64,000 bases of DNA from Siphonodentalium dalli (taxonomy: Eukaryota; Mollusca; Scaphopoda; Gadilida; Siphonodentaliidae): assembly GCA_032622095.1 (NCBI GenBank), contig CP136065.1:155439577-155503576 (forward strand), given 5' to 3'. Position numbers and translations under genes: made by a program. Shown here piece after piece: positions 36,641-47,511 of this stretch (position 1 is the first letter of the stretch; every line of letters begins with the position of its first letter). Below the pieces are notes generated by a model. The model searched no databases. It saw only the letters and a list, made by a program, of their open reading frames with translations, and had not been told where the DNA came from.

Positions 36641-37044
36641 GAAGATATAGGATATTAGGCCTAAACACTGAGGTGCAAGGGGTTGTGCAAATGGAATTAT
36701 ACAAAACTTGTGTTCGGTCTGATTCTGACTCAAGGAGGGGGTGCAGTTGGAATTTCCCAAGGTGGACACCCCCCCCCCCCCCCCAACGGAAACCCTCTAG
36801 CCACGTCCCTGATCATAAAGTATCATTAATGGTATCATAACGGCCTCATAACGCGACCGGCATCATAATGTGTCTATGTAACTTCTGCTTGTATCTGTCT
36901 GATATTAAAACAGTCAATTTGTATGTCATTTTATCACATATTATTTCTTAACATGTATTCAGGATTCACCCCCCAAAATTTACTCGTATTCAGGATTCAC
37001 CGCCCAAAATTAACTCGTATTCAGGATTCAGGGGGGAGGGGGTG
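36641..37044. other. Non-coding spacer with poly-C and short direct repeats
   Basis: Holds a poly-C run (about 36770-36784) and three ATTCAGGATTCA repeats (about 36957-37031). No gene seen. Confidence 0.5.
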
Positions 37045-37385
37045 ATACCCTCCTGTATAGAGTGTGCCAAAGGATTTAGACATGCAGAGAGTAAATTTCA
37101 AGCTGGCGGCCATGTTTTTCATCAAAAATCGCTAAAACTCGACAGGTCTTATCTAGAGGTGACCATAAACATGCCTGTACATTTTCATAACATAATCTCC
37201 AATAAATGCGGGCTGCAGTGCCGGTGTGCCGATGGATTCAAATATGAAATACAAAATATAGCTATTGGGATCACCCCGAAGATCCATATGAAGTTTGGCG
37301 ATGATCGGATGAGGGATGCGCCCTCTATAGGGTGAGCCAGAGGAAATTGTTGCCGAAAGGACGCACGGACGACGGACTCATTGAC
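37045..37385. repeat. Last E2 units at the right edge of the array
   Basis: GTGTGCCAAAGGATTTAG, then a GCTGGCGGCCATGTTTTTC core and AAGTTTGGCGATGATCGGAT. Ends at a GGACGCACGGACGACGGAC run. Confidence 0.65.
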
Positions 37386-37499
37386 TTTGTCCAGTTGAGC
37401 TAAACATGTAATGTACACTGCTATATATGTTGCAGTGCATGTTAACCAATATTATTATTATCTACTATATATTTTGAGAACTACGTATATCCATATATA

Positions 37500-37860
37500 T
37501 ATCCTTTATAGAATCGAAAACGGCTGGAGCGATTGAGACCAAACTTCCTGTCTAACGTTAAAAACCCACGGACAGTGCATAGCACAGCTTCTGATAAAGC
37601 TCAGAGCACCCGTTCTCTGTGGGGTTAATCGCGTTGATAGTTAAAGAGCGTTCGTATCCGCAGTGTCGTTGAAATTTCGTACTTAATTTCGCACTTAGGG
37701 CTTCCTAGGAACGGGGGAGAGATTTTCATCGGGTCAGTTTTTCCGCCCGAGGTGATATTCACCTTGAGACGGGTACCCACATATATGTGTGTGTCCTTTA
37801 TAGACTCGAACCGATTGAGCTCAAACTTGCTACCTACGGAAAGTGTCATGGACGGGTTAA
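37500..37860. repeat. Pair of diverged direct repeats
   Basis: TCCTTTATAGAATCGAA (about 37501) and TCCTTTATAGACTCGAA (about 37793), each followed by CGATTGAG and CAAACTT. No gene. Confidence 0.5.
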
Positions 37861-37958
37861 ATTGTGACCCCGACTTGACCTTGAAAATGATCAATTCAAG
37901 GTCAAATCGGGTCAAATTGAAAAACAAAAAATTATATTAAAAAATTAAAAAGGCACAA

Positions 37959-38439
37959 TTAAAGGTACTCAATCCGAACAGAGGGTCCCCATCTCAACAG
38001 ATTCCAACAACAACAATCCGATCAGAGGGTCCTATATTACTATTTATTTGGGGGTAAAAAATATTTGATTCGAGTCGAGGAACCCATCAAACAAAGCTTA
38101 GAGTTATTAGATATTGATTTTTGAAATTTGTTATGTTCTCGAGATGAGTACTAATAATTGCCGTCAATTTCGTATCCTGCTCGAGATTTGTACACCAAAA
38201 CTCTATTCAAACAGACAAGGATGGATAACTCTAATATCAAGTGGTAATAGTAACGCAATTTTGCCTGAGATATGGGCCAGAAAGTATTCCCGATAATGAA
38301 AAATAATAGATTTCTAAAATCGATATCTAACAAATCTGAGCTTTGATTGGTGACTTCCTCGACTCGAATCAAATATTTTTGACCCCGAAGCCATTGAAAT
38401 AGTAATTGAGAGGAGTTTTATCGGATTGAGTACCTTTAA
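37959..38439. mobile_element. TTAA-flanked inverted-repeat element (473 bp)
   Basis: The element (37963-38435) lies between TTAA tetramers. Its ends read AGGTACTCAATCCGA and its complement. A second pair of long inverted arms lies inside (about 38057-38101 and 38338-38382, including TTTGATTCGAGTCGAGGAA). The TTAA duplication and short TIRs fit a piggyBac-like MITE. No transposase is present. Confidence 0.65.
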
Positions 38440-38640
38440 CTCATTGAAAAAAAAAAAATTTAATTAAAAAATTAATTAAATTTTTTTATTAAAAAAAGCC
38501 AGTAAATTAAAAAGGCACAATTAACTCATTGAAAAAAAATAAATAAATAAAAAAAAAAAAAAATTGTCATGTTTCTGACGATTGCCGCCAGTGTCGGGCT
38601 ATTAAACATGCTAGTATTATATATATATAGGCATGCGGCC
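38440..38640. repeat. A-rich low-complexity stretch
   Basis: Runs of A and T, with AATTAAAAAGGCACAATTAA (about 38499) repeating the sequence left of the TTAA element (about 37942). Confidence 0.6.
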
Positions 38641-38841
38641 TCGTCATAATTATGGAAAGTTTTTTCGTCACTTGCAACAATCGAATCGACAATGGGTCTA
38701 ACGTAGTCATTTATTACAAGATGATAAAAACTTCAGTTGATATTCATATTGCTCAGATGACGACAAAATTTGGCAAATGGGGTTCGACAAAATGTTGGCA
38801 TCTATATATAATTTTTAATAATTATGTTGCGATCGAGACTA

Positions 38842-38866
38842 CCCCCCCCCCCCCCCCCCCCCCCCC
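38842..38866. repeat. Poly-C run (25 bases)
   Basis: Uninterrupted C homopolymer. Similar C or G runs occur across the window and are likely length-variable and error-prone. Confidence 0.95.
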
Positions 38867-39094
38867 AGGGTTGTTTCTTACACAGGGTCCTGGAACTTTT
38901 TTTAATTTATTTTTATTATGTTATACTGTAATAAATAATAAAAAAAAGAAGAAGAAGCGGGGTACTAGTATGTACATGCAAAATAACGTGTATAATAGTC
39001 TGTAAAATCATCATTATTAAGAATAATGTGAAAAATAGATATAGTTCACTCTTATTTCCATGATCAACTGTTGTTCCATAACAACGCGGTATGT

Positions 39095-39560
39095 CGCATG
39101 TTGAATAAAATTGAACATTAGAAAAGGTAAAAGCTTTGAAATATTCTGCAAAAACAGATTTTCAACTGATCATTTAAATCACAATTTCCATAGACGATGT
39201 TTGATGGTAATGTTATAACACTGAATTGCATGGTGTTTACATAATAATTGTTTCAACATACAATTCAACACATTCAACGTTACTTGGTAATTATTAATAA
39301 TGAAAATAATAACAGACTCTACCTTTTTCACGTTCTTGTTGATACGGATGATTTTGCCCAGATTGATCATTTTTCAGATGTATCCACTGAGAAGGCCTTG
39401 GAGTCCCTTTCAAACAATACGGGTTTGTTAAAGGCCCAATTAATTTTCGAATGCCCAGAGAACACTACATACAACATATTCCACATTATATACCATTTGG
39501 AAGAGGAACCAAAAACATATATATATTCTACCGGAATACGGAACAATTGTGGCCCTTGAG
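39095..39560 (+). pseudogene. Degenerate paralogous segment, counterpart at 55690
   Basis: Shares several blocks with 55690-55950, such as AAAAGGT.AAAGC, TATTCTG and GTTTACATAATAAT.GTTTCAACAT. Each has an open frame after the last block: here 39248-39559 (103 codons), there 55817-56053. The two frames share a weak YLFHVL/QFLHVL-type segment. Family not recognised; it may be a repeat and not a gene. A 37-base piece near 39630 recurs at 40468. Confidence 0.35.
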
Positions 39561-39865
39561 TGCCCACGGTGTAACAGAGATTCTCAGATTCACACCAAGA
39601 CATCCCCCGTATTTACCCACGATGCATCATAATTCACAACAAAGACATGGTTATACCCCTTCCATTGACCTACGCATGACGGTTTGTGTTAAACAACCTT
39701 TGATCTTTGAAGTTTGAACGTTACGGGTGTTCACCATAAGTCGTACTTAAATGTACCACATTCTGTCCTGTCCATAAAATCCGAAGACGACAAATTAAAT
39801 AAACATGAATAAATTAATAAATCATTATATATATATGTATGCATAGGTATGTGTATATGAGGGTG

Positions 39866-39874
39866 TGATGGTGT

Positions 39875-39951
<77 letters not shown>

Positions 39952-39960
39952 GTGTATACG
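39866..39960. repeat. (TG)n microsatellite
   Basis: Nearly pure TG dinucleotides, interrupted by GAG near 39905 and 39950. Confidence 0.95.
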
Positions 39961-39979
39961 TGTGTGTATATGTTTTCTT

Positions 39980-42700
39980 GCGCTAGCGTTTGCACTGTCG
40001 CAACATCATCCTACATATAGTCTATTCCACTTAATGGGTGCATACATTTATAGGGGAGCTATTGTCGAGCAAGGGCATTGCGTTTGCTGACTCTTTGGGG
40101 AGAGAGATTCTTCTAAGCGAATCCAACTCCAACTAGAGTTCCTTTTGTAATTGTATGCACCTGCTTATGGTGTGCTGTTGTGACAGTGCATCATAACGTA
40201 TGTATGTACGGTTGTGTTTGTGTCTGCGCCATGTGTTAGATTGTATATGCGTACGGGTGTGGTCGAGAGGGTGTGTGTTTTCTGTTGATGTGATATGTAA
40301 GCTCGTGTTCGTGTACATACAATTCGAATGGTATTCTTTTCCTCGGTAGTTTGTTCTCTTGTCTGTCTTTTCATTACTTCTTGATTGCTAAATGTATTTA
40401 TGTTACATTCATGTATACTATGTCTTGTTAAATCTTCAATACTGGAGGCAATAAAGATATATATATAATTCACAACAAAGACATGGTTATACCCCTTCCA
40501 TTGATAATAGACACACAGCACAAACCATATCGAAATAAAACCCAGAACACACGTCGGTATCTTGACAAAAACAACATGTTCACAGTTAAATCGACGGATA
40601 AGTTGATAATACAGCACTATGGAGCTTCCTCTTTCAAATGATATGGAATATGTTGTATATAATGTGATCCGGGGATTCGAAATTTAAGTGGCCCTTTAAA
40701 ATCAATTCAGAGAAACTGAAAAGTATTCGCTTATATCTGCCTAACATTTAAAGTGGGTGTAAAAATATGGAACATTTATACAAACCTGAATGCAGATACA
40801 TCTTGTAGACTCGGTGTGAATATAGGACATATAGGGACAATTTTTTGAATCGTGTAACCTGTCCTGGAATCCTGCGCTTCGCTATCAGCAGTGAGTTTTA
40901 CCGACGAACATCATTATTACATTATACTTGTATTGCCCATCAAAGATGTTTGATAAAACATAAAGTTGGACTGAGTGTATAGGCAGCTATTAAAAGGCAT
41001 ATGATTCCATTATTTGTGAAAGTGTAAATACCTTCAGGTCTTTAAAATTGTGGCAACTGATTAATTAAAATAACAAAATCAGACTGCGTAATCCTGTTCT
41101 CAGACGGCGTCTTTAATTTGATATTCTGAATAAATGTCACAAACATCACTCAAAAGGCACAGACTGTTATGATTGGCTCAATAGCGGGGGATCCGATAAG
41201 AACATGAAAGGAAGTAGATGACAGCTTATGAAAACAATATATTGTCACCTGTGTTAATTACCTTGTGATTATAGAGCACTGTGAGACCCCGGTGATCGGA
41301 ACTGGGTGCTATCACACCATACTGCGGTTTTATAAGGTGTCACCTTAACCAGGCCACTCAGAACACAAAGCTATTGTGTCCAACACGCATTGACCATCGT
41401 TGACTGTGTTTACTCGTTTGCCATGCAGTGACAAGGAAATGTTCACGTTGTTTGCCACTTCCTTACAAATATTTGGACTTTAGCTTGTGAAAATTACTTT
41501 CCACAGATCATCGTATTCAGGTTCTATTCGCAAAAAGGATATGTTATATTTCTAGTCGTCACAACATTAACCAAGCCAAAAGGTGTGTATTGCAATTTGA
41601 CTTATTTCCCCATCGAGGGTCAGTTATTTTTTGTAATCATGTTTTCATAATTCATATGTGATTATCGAAATTTTATATTGGATCAATCCAACCCAACCAA
41701 ACTTGAAATTTCATATCTGAACAGCCAGTTTTTTCTAATTGGTAAATAAACTGAGATTGTATTGCTGACAATCAATCATTGCTCTGCATGATCGTTTCCC
41801 GACCAATTTTAGGGTAACGATTGTAATTTAGACCAGAAGTCGAATATTTTTCCAGCAATATAGGTCCCTTTGGATTACATACCTGTTAGTAACTCTATTT
41901 CAACGTATGAACTTCCCCTAGCTCAACACCCTGGTCAAATATATAATGTAGAGCCGCCCCCATCCTCCCCCATCTCTTTGGAATCTAAACTTCATGGTAA
42001 GAAAATATTATACTTTTGCAGTAAATATAAGTTGCAAATTTAACTGTAAATATCAGAGTAACTTTAACAAGCTGCAACTTCCAAATGTGAAATAGCTTGT
42101 CGCGCCTGTCAGACACACCAATTTAACAGGCCCCACCCGATCGTAATCTTAACTGCATGTGTTTGACATTAGATAGATTGCCATATAAAACTTGTTTGTT
42201 GAAAAGTTTAACTGAACTAAATTATAATTAAATCAGATGTGGCTTAAAAAAGAAACAATAGTATCGCTTGAAATTTGCTAATTATATCAAGAGCAAATTT
42301 CTAAGGAACGATTTCTGAATTTCAGAAATGTTCGTTCCAAATTGGTCGACAATTATATACAAAGTCTCTGCACCAACATAAATTTATTGTCCCCTTGGGC
42401 GATGGCGGCAAGTTATTAAGTTATCTCGGTTTTAATGAAGCAGATTGGACGCTTAGTGATAGCATTTAAAGTTCAAAACGAATACACCGTCAAATTACCT
42501 GCCCAATTAACACCTCTTTAATTAAATTAACAGGTAATTATTAAAAGCTATGATAGAGTGCCCTGACTCCTTTTAACAATGGTCTCTTGAATTGGTACGG
42601 CATTAATGGCTTCATTTTATACCCTATGTAAGTTATTTTACCCGCTTATGCACCATGACTAGATCACACATTTTAGAAAAATAAAGCCCAAAATTATGTA
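39980..42700. other. Long AT-rich spacer before the KEN-box gene
   Basis: No supported gene or RNA, apart from the 37-base repeat near 40468. A candidate upstream promoter and donor for the next gene lie at 41938-41945 (ATATATAA) and 41996/41997 (ATG|GTAAGA), but nothing confirms them. Confidence 0.4.
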
Positions 42701-42849
42701 TTTTGTAATATTTGGGATTTATTCAAAAACAGTATGCATTTCTTTCTAGTTTCAGTATCACAAAATACTCAGACATTATTGAAGTTTCATCAATGTAATA
42801 TTCAACTGATGGCCAATTCAAACCAAATATATGCTACTGTTGGTCTAGA

Positions 42850-42995
42850 AACAACAAATTCCCCATTAATTACTGGTTGTAATATATCAAGCAATAATAA
42901 TGAGAACAATTTCAACTTATTTGTGGTGTAATATTTCCAACTAATGTTGTACCAGGCATGAAATTTCCAACTGTTGAAAATAATATTCACCTATT
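42850..42995 (-). repeat. Inverted copy of the TTGGAAATTT repeat family
   Basis: On the minus strand it resembles 27355-27470 and 35766-35890 (AACAGTTGGAAATTTCAT.CC). It ends within about 15 bases of the splice acceptor of the KEN-box gene, so it lies in that gene's intron. Confidence 0.6.
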
Positions 42996-43009
42996 TAAAT
43001 TTTTCAGCC

Positions 43010-44161
43010 ATGAACAGAATCAACACTCGCCACATCAATGGAGCGGACAAGGAAAACATCAACCCCTACATCTACGCATCAACAACTCGCCTTCAACCAC
43101 AAGGCTGCAAAGAAAACATCAACCCCATCATTTATGCGTCAATGAGTCGTCTTCAACCACAAGGCTGCAACCAATTCAGTCACCCTTCACCACGGCATCA
43201 GCCACAAGGATGTGTCAAGATGCAACCTACGTGGCAAAGTGAAAACAACCTTCAGTATCTTGTCCGGAGAGATTCAACAAGATCATCAACCAAAACTAAA
43301 AGTTCAACTAGAAAGCACAAGGACAAACCAAGTAAACGGTGCGTTTCCATGGGATGTATAGGACCTATGCCACAGGCTTGTTCTACATTCATAGATCCTG
43401 GTTGTGATATATCCAATGTACCAACAACAAACTCTAAGGATCAGTTCATCCCAATCATGAGTTCAACATTGAATCATTCAATATGTTCAAAATTCTCGCA
43501 ATGTGAAACAATTCATGAGAATGTCGACAGTGTTGTTACAAATGACAGTAACTTCTGTGTTGATATGTCAAGGTCGTCCAAGAGGAGCTCTTCCAACAGA
43601 TTCAAGAAAGTGATGAAGAGACTGCATTCCACTCCGAATACCACCATAGTGCCATCTATTCATCTCGATACGTCATATTCTGATAGTGAACTATCTGAAG
43701 ATTCATCATATGTGAATATAACTATGAGACCTCAAAATTATCAAAATTCACCAGTTCACCATCGCGATTCGAGACAAGAACCTTTCTATGGTGGAAAACC
43801 TATTGTCCGAGCACAGACAACTCCAAATCTACACACAGCAAAGGATAAACATGGTGGACATTTTCCTTTGCGTCAGAATACTCTAAAGAAATTCAACAGC
43901 TTGCCTAGTGGTGACCAGTTTCATGCACAGACAACTGTTAATTCGTTGGATTCTAAAGCTGCTGCTCGTAAGATAACTTTGGACAATTATTTCTCATCCC
44001 TGTGCAGAATTGATGAGCAGAGTGATATCAGAGATAAAGCCGTTGTGAAGGATGGACTAGTGTATATCAGTGAATCGACTGTGCTTAAAAAGATCCAGAA
44101 ACTCAGCAAAACGTTAAGAAGAAAGGTGCCATCACAGATAACGACTCTCGCAACACTTTGA
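43010..44161 (+). CDS. Single-copy KEN-box relative of the array genes, 383 aa
   Basis: Start is the ATG two bases after the acceptor TTTTTCAG (43000-43007), the same arrangement as in the array genes. The N-terminus has two tandem 20-residue repeats (14-33 and 34-53), each beginning KENINP and ending RLQPQGC, plus a partial third QPQGC (64-68). The first, DKENINP, fits the extended KEN degron [DN]KENxxP recognised by APC/C with Cdh1. Four blocks match the array proteins in order: CSTFID..CDIS (124-134); FIPIMSSTLN (146-155); KKVMKRLHSTPNT (199-211); VYISESTVLKKI..L...LRR (351-371). Ser/Thr-rich, basic, no membrane segment. Degradation in G1 and a cell-cycle role are inferences. No canonical AATAAA lies close to the stop; one is at 44764-44769. 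Confidence 0.75.
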   Translation: MNRINTRHINGADKENINPYIYASTTRLQPQGCKENINPIIYASMSRLQPQGCNQFSHPSPRHQPQGCVKMQPTWQSENNLQYLVRRDSTRSSTKTKSSTRKHKDKPSKRCVSMGCIGPMPQACSTFIDPGCDISNVPTTNSKDQFIPIMSSTLNHSICSKFSQCETIHENVDSVVTNDSNFCVDMSRSSKRSSSNRFKKVMKRLHSTPNTTIVPSIHLDTSYSDSELSEDSSYVNITMRPQNYQNSPVHHRDSRQEPFYGGKPIVRAQTTPNLHTAKDKHGGHFPLRQNTLKKFNSLPSGDQFHAQTTVNSLDSKAAARKITLDNYFSSLCRIDEQSDIRDKAVVKDGLVYISESTVLKKIQKLSKTLRRKVPSQITTLATL

Positions 44162-44890
44162 ATTTGTGTGTAGTTAAATACTATTATCTTGTTGACCAGT
44201 TGTATATTCATGAATGCATTAAGATAATATATTTATTGAACACAATATGTTCTTCTCTGTCCCAAAGCTGCCTATTTGATTGTCCACCTCACCTAAGCTT
44301 ATGATAAAACAAATTCATAACTTTTTTTGAAGCCATGTTTTTTTCAACAGAAAAAAGAGCCCTCTTATGATAATAATCAATTATAATATTATATTGATAA
44401 TGCTATGATCTAACATAACAAGTCAGTGAGCCATGATTATAATTAATCATTAATTCAATATATAAAACCAGACATGATCTAACCGCAAAAATTGGAACCT
44501 ATTTGAACAGTGGATGGGGGCAATTTGAATCTGTATCTACATCAAAGCTGATGTTACCGAAAGTAAGTGGATGGGTGTAAACAAGGAACAACCCTGGAAG
44601 GGAGAATGCTAAACATGACCTTCATATCGGCAATATCTGAACCAAGTTCAGTTATCAGGGTCCTACCCTTTTAATGTTAGAGCCACATGGTGATTTTCGC
44701 TCCAAAATACATCTAATAATATTCACTGTGGAATTTTTCCTAGCATCGAAATAGGTAAATATAAATAAATACCTTTCTACGAACATTATATGTCCCAGAA
44801 AGATGCCTTAAAGTCAACTAAAATACGACTTCTAGAAAATGTATAATCCGTTATCTTGTACTTTAAACTATTTTAAACTCACACACTGCT
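44162..44890. other. 3' flank of the KEN-box gene
   Basis: AT-rich with no further frame. AATAAA occurs at 44764-44769 and is a possible poly(A) signal. Confidence 0.4.
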
Positions 44891-44896
44891 GTCTTG

Positions 44897-45221
44897 TAAT
44901 GCTTTTACACTTAAGCGTAATGCTATTACACTTAAGCGTAATTCCATTACGTTTAAGCGTAATGGAATTTGAAGGCATAATGCTTAAGATTAATGGCATT
45001 ATGATTAAGCATAATTCAAATTACATATCTTAAAACTCCCATGAAGCTGAAATGGATGCAACCGATTACTAGCTAGTAACTTTTGAAATTTATTTACCTT
45101 AGATGATAACATTATACATAAGGTAGAAAGGCTATGAAAACCAATTAAGCATTATGCTTAAGCATTACAATTAAGCATAAATGCATTAAGTGTAATGACA
45201 TCAAGCATAATGACATTACAC
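44897..45221. repeat. TTAAGCGTAATG minisatellite-like blocks
   Basis: Two blocks (44897-45015 and 45147-45221) of variants of ATTACACTTAAGCGTAATG and CATTATGCTTAAGCAT. Units occur in both orientations and are self-complementary, so the blocks could fold into local hairpins. They abut the TTAA element on its left. Confidence 0.6.
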
Positions 45222-46597
45222 TTAAAGGGATACTGTACACTAAATCCGGCCATTTAAGGGACCATCTCCTTTTATACTCAACAGAATATATGCAACAAAT
45301 GAATGAATTAAAGGTTTAAAGATACGGGTGTTGTTGGCGGTGGGTATGCTGTTAAAATATTCAGCTCCGTGAAAAACCGCCATAAACAGAAAGAATAGTA
45401 AAATATAAACAGACCTTGTTCTTATACCATTCAGAAATATGGCATAAACAGGATGTTATTGTCAAATGTGTTTCCTTTGTTATGTAAACAAAAGCAAAAA
45501 ATGTGACGTTACCTGGCTTTTGTTTAGATCCGGATATGGTAAACATAATGAGCGTTATTCGTTAGTTTTCCTGATATGGAAATAATAAAGAGCATTTATA
45601 TCATTTGTGTGTGATTAACCAATAGAATTGCGCTGTGTTATGTAAACAAAAGCAAAACTTCTGCAACACGAGCAGGTTCTTGTTTATGTACACCATCGTA
45701 CGTCTTGACGACAATGTACTATTTACGTGCTGATTATGTTTGGTATATGAACAAAACTATATATATTTTAATATTCCTTCTGTTGATGGCGATTTGAACA
45801 AATATGAATATTTCTGCAACAAACGCCGCCAGTGCCTTTAATAATTCCGTAAAAAAAAAAAAAAAAATTCATCATCTATATACATGTTGCACATCTCCAA
45901 TATGTGGGTAACAATACTCTGAAGTTTCAAATATCTACGATCAAAACTGTAGGAGGAGTTGATTATACCATGAGCATGAAGGTACCCTCATACAGAAAAG
46001 AAAAGGGTTAATAACTCTGTCAAAAAATAATTTTTCCGTCATCTATATACATGTTGCACATCTTCAATATATGGGCAACAATATTCTGAGGTTTCAAATC
46101 TCTGGGATGAAAACTGTAGGAGGACATGATTACTGTACACCATGAAGGTACCATCATACTGAAAATTATAAAAAATGTTGACATTTTCTAAGTCGAAAAG
46201 GGTTAATAACTCCGTCAAATTGTTTTCCCCGTCATCTATATACATGTGGGCAACAATATTCTGAAGTTTCAAATCTCTGGGATGAAATCTGTAGGAGGAG
46301 ATGATTACACCATGAAGGTACTCAAAAGTGTGATGGACAGACGAACGAACGAACGGAACCCGTTTCTATAGTCCCCCTTTTCTTTCAGAATGTCGGGGGA
46401 CAAAAATGAAAATATGACTCCAGCCATTTATTCATTTTTGTTATATTTACCATGTTGTATGCATCGTTCACAGAGTATGGGAGTGTATTTTGCACTAATC
46501 CATGGCCCAAATTCATTCATTTCTTGCATATATTCTGTTGAGTTTAAAAGGAGATGATCCGATAAATGGCCGGATTTAGTGTACAGTCTCCCTTTAA
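45222..46597. mobile_element. TTAA-flanked TIR element with 84-bp inverted repeats (1368 bp)
   Basis: The element is 45226-46593. Its terminal inverted repeats (45226-45309 and 46510-46593) are 84 bp with about six mismatches and begin AGGGATACTGTACACTAAAT. TTAA tetramers flank both ends (45222-45225, 46594-46597). Inside are three degenerate tandem units of about 170-190 bp (CATCTATATACATGT at 45873, 46040 and 46233). No transposase frame, so a piggyBac-like non-autonomous element is the best reading. Confidence 0.8.
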
Positions 46598-46599
46598 AC

Positions 46600-47060
46600 G
46601 TAATTAGCTATTAAATGTGAATTTGTCCTCCCATACAGGACAATCACTGTTCTGCACGAGTTGTCGTCATCGACCCATTGGTGCTGTGGCTCTTGATACA
46701 GTATTATAGGACATACACATTACTCTTTAACCATGGATACACACTGATGGGTAGTTACTTAATTACACCATATGAAATCCAATTAATAAATTTTTAGGGT
46801 CGATCAAAAAATATTTTTTTATCCAAACATCGACAACTAAAAGAATGTTATTTCACATGGTGTTTCAATTCCGTTCGTTTATATATTTTATTTATCAGAT
46901 AACCTTGCTCTGCATATAGATACTCCAATATAAACTAGAGGTGTGACTGTCCCAATGGGACTACGGATACCCCCCTGTTTTTAAAATACTAAGATGTTTC
47001 ACATGTCAGTAAACATTTAGTTAAAATAATGAAATAACAGTTCCCATTGCAGGTGTACAA
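46600..47060. other. AT-rich spacer
   Basis: No gene or RNA recognised. Confidence 0.4.
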
Positions 47061-47069
47061 CCATAACCC

Positions 47070-47511
47070 TAATCTTATACCTAATGACCGAAAAATGTAG
47101 GAATAAAAGCTTGGACAAAATGATGTATGTTGCGAAAAAAATTCTAAGTCGAAAAAGGGGAAGAACTCCACCAAAAAATGTCGGACAGACGTCATAATCA
47201 CAGGTGCACAGGTTCCCATGGTACTAAATATCAGTGCCAAGATTAAAAAACATTGACCGAAAGATGTAGGAATAAAAGCTCGGACAAAATTATGCATGTT
47301 GCAAACAAAAATTCTAAGTCGAATAAGGGGGATAACTCCACCAAAAAATGTCAGACAGACGTCATAATCGCAGGTGCACAAGTTCCCATGGTAACTAAAT
47401 ATCTATGCCACGTTTTAAAAAAATGGACCAAAAAATGTAGGAATAAAAGCTCGGACAAAAGTATACATGTTGCGAAAAATTTCTAAGTCGAAAAGGGGGG
47501 GGGGGGATGAC
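47070..47511. repeat. R3 tandem repeat, about 170-bp period
   Basis: ATGTAGGAATAAAAGC recurs about every 170 bases (GTAGG at 47097, 47266 and 47437). Each unit contains ACAGACGTCATAATC and GTTCCCATGGTA. The array is interrupted at 47512 by a hAT element and resumes at 48475. Confidence 0.75.

Noticed and set aside
47070-47511. Regularly spaced repeats that could suggest a CRISPR array
   Set aside because: The period is ~170 bp, there is no short-repeat and unique-spacer pattern, and the genome is eukaryotic.
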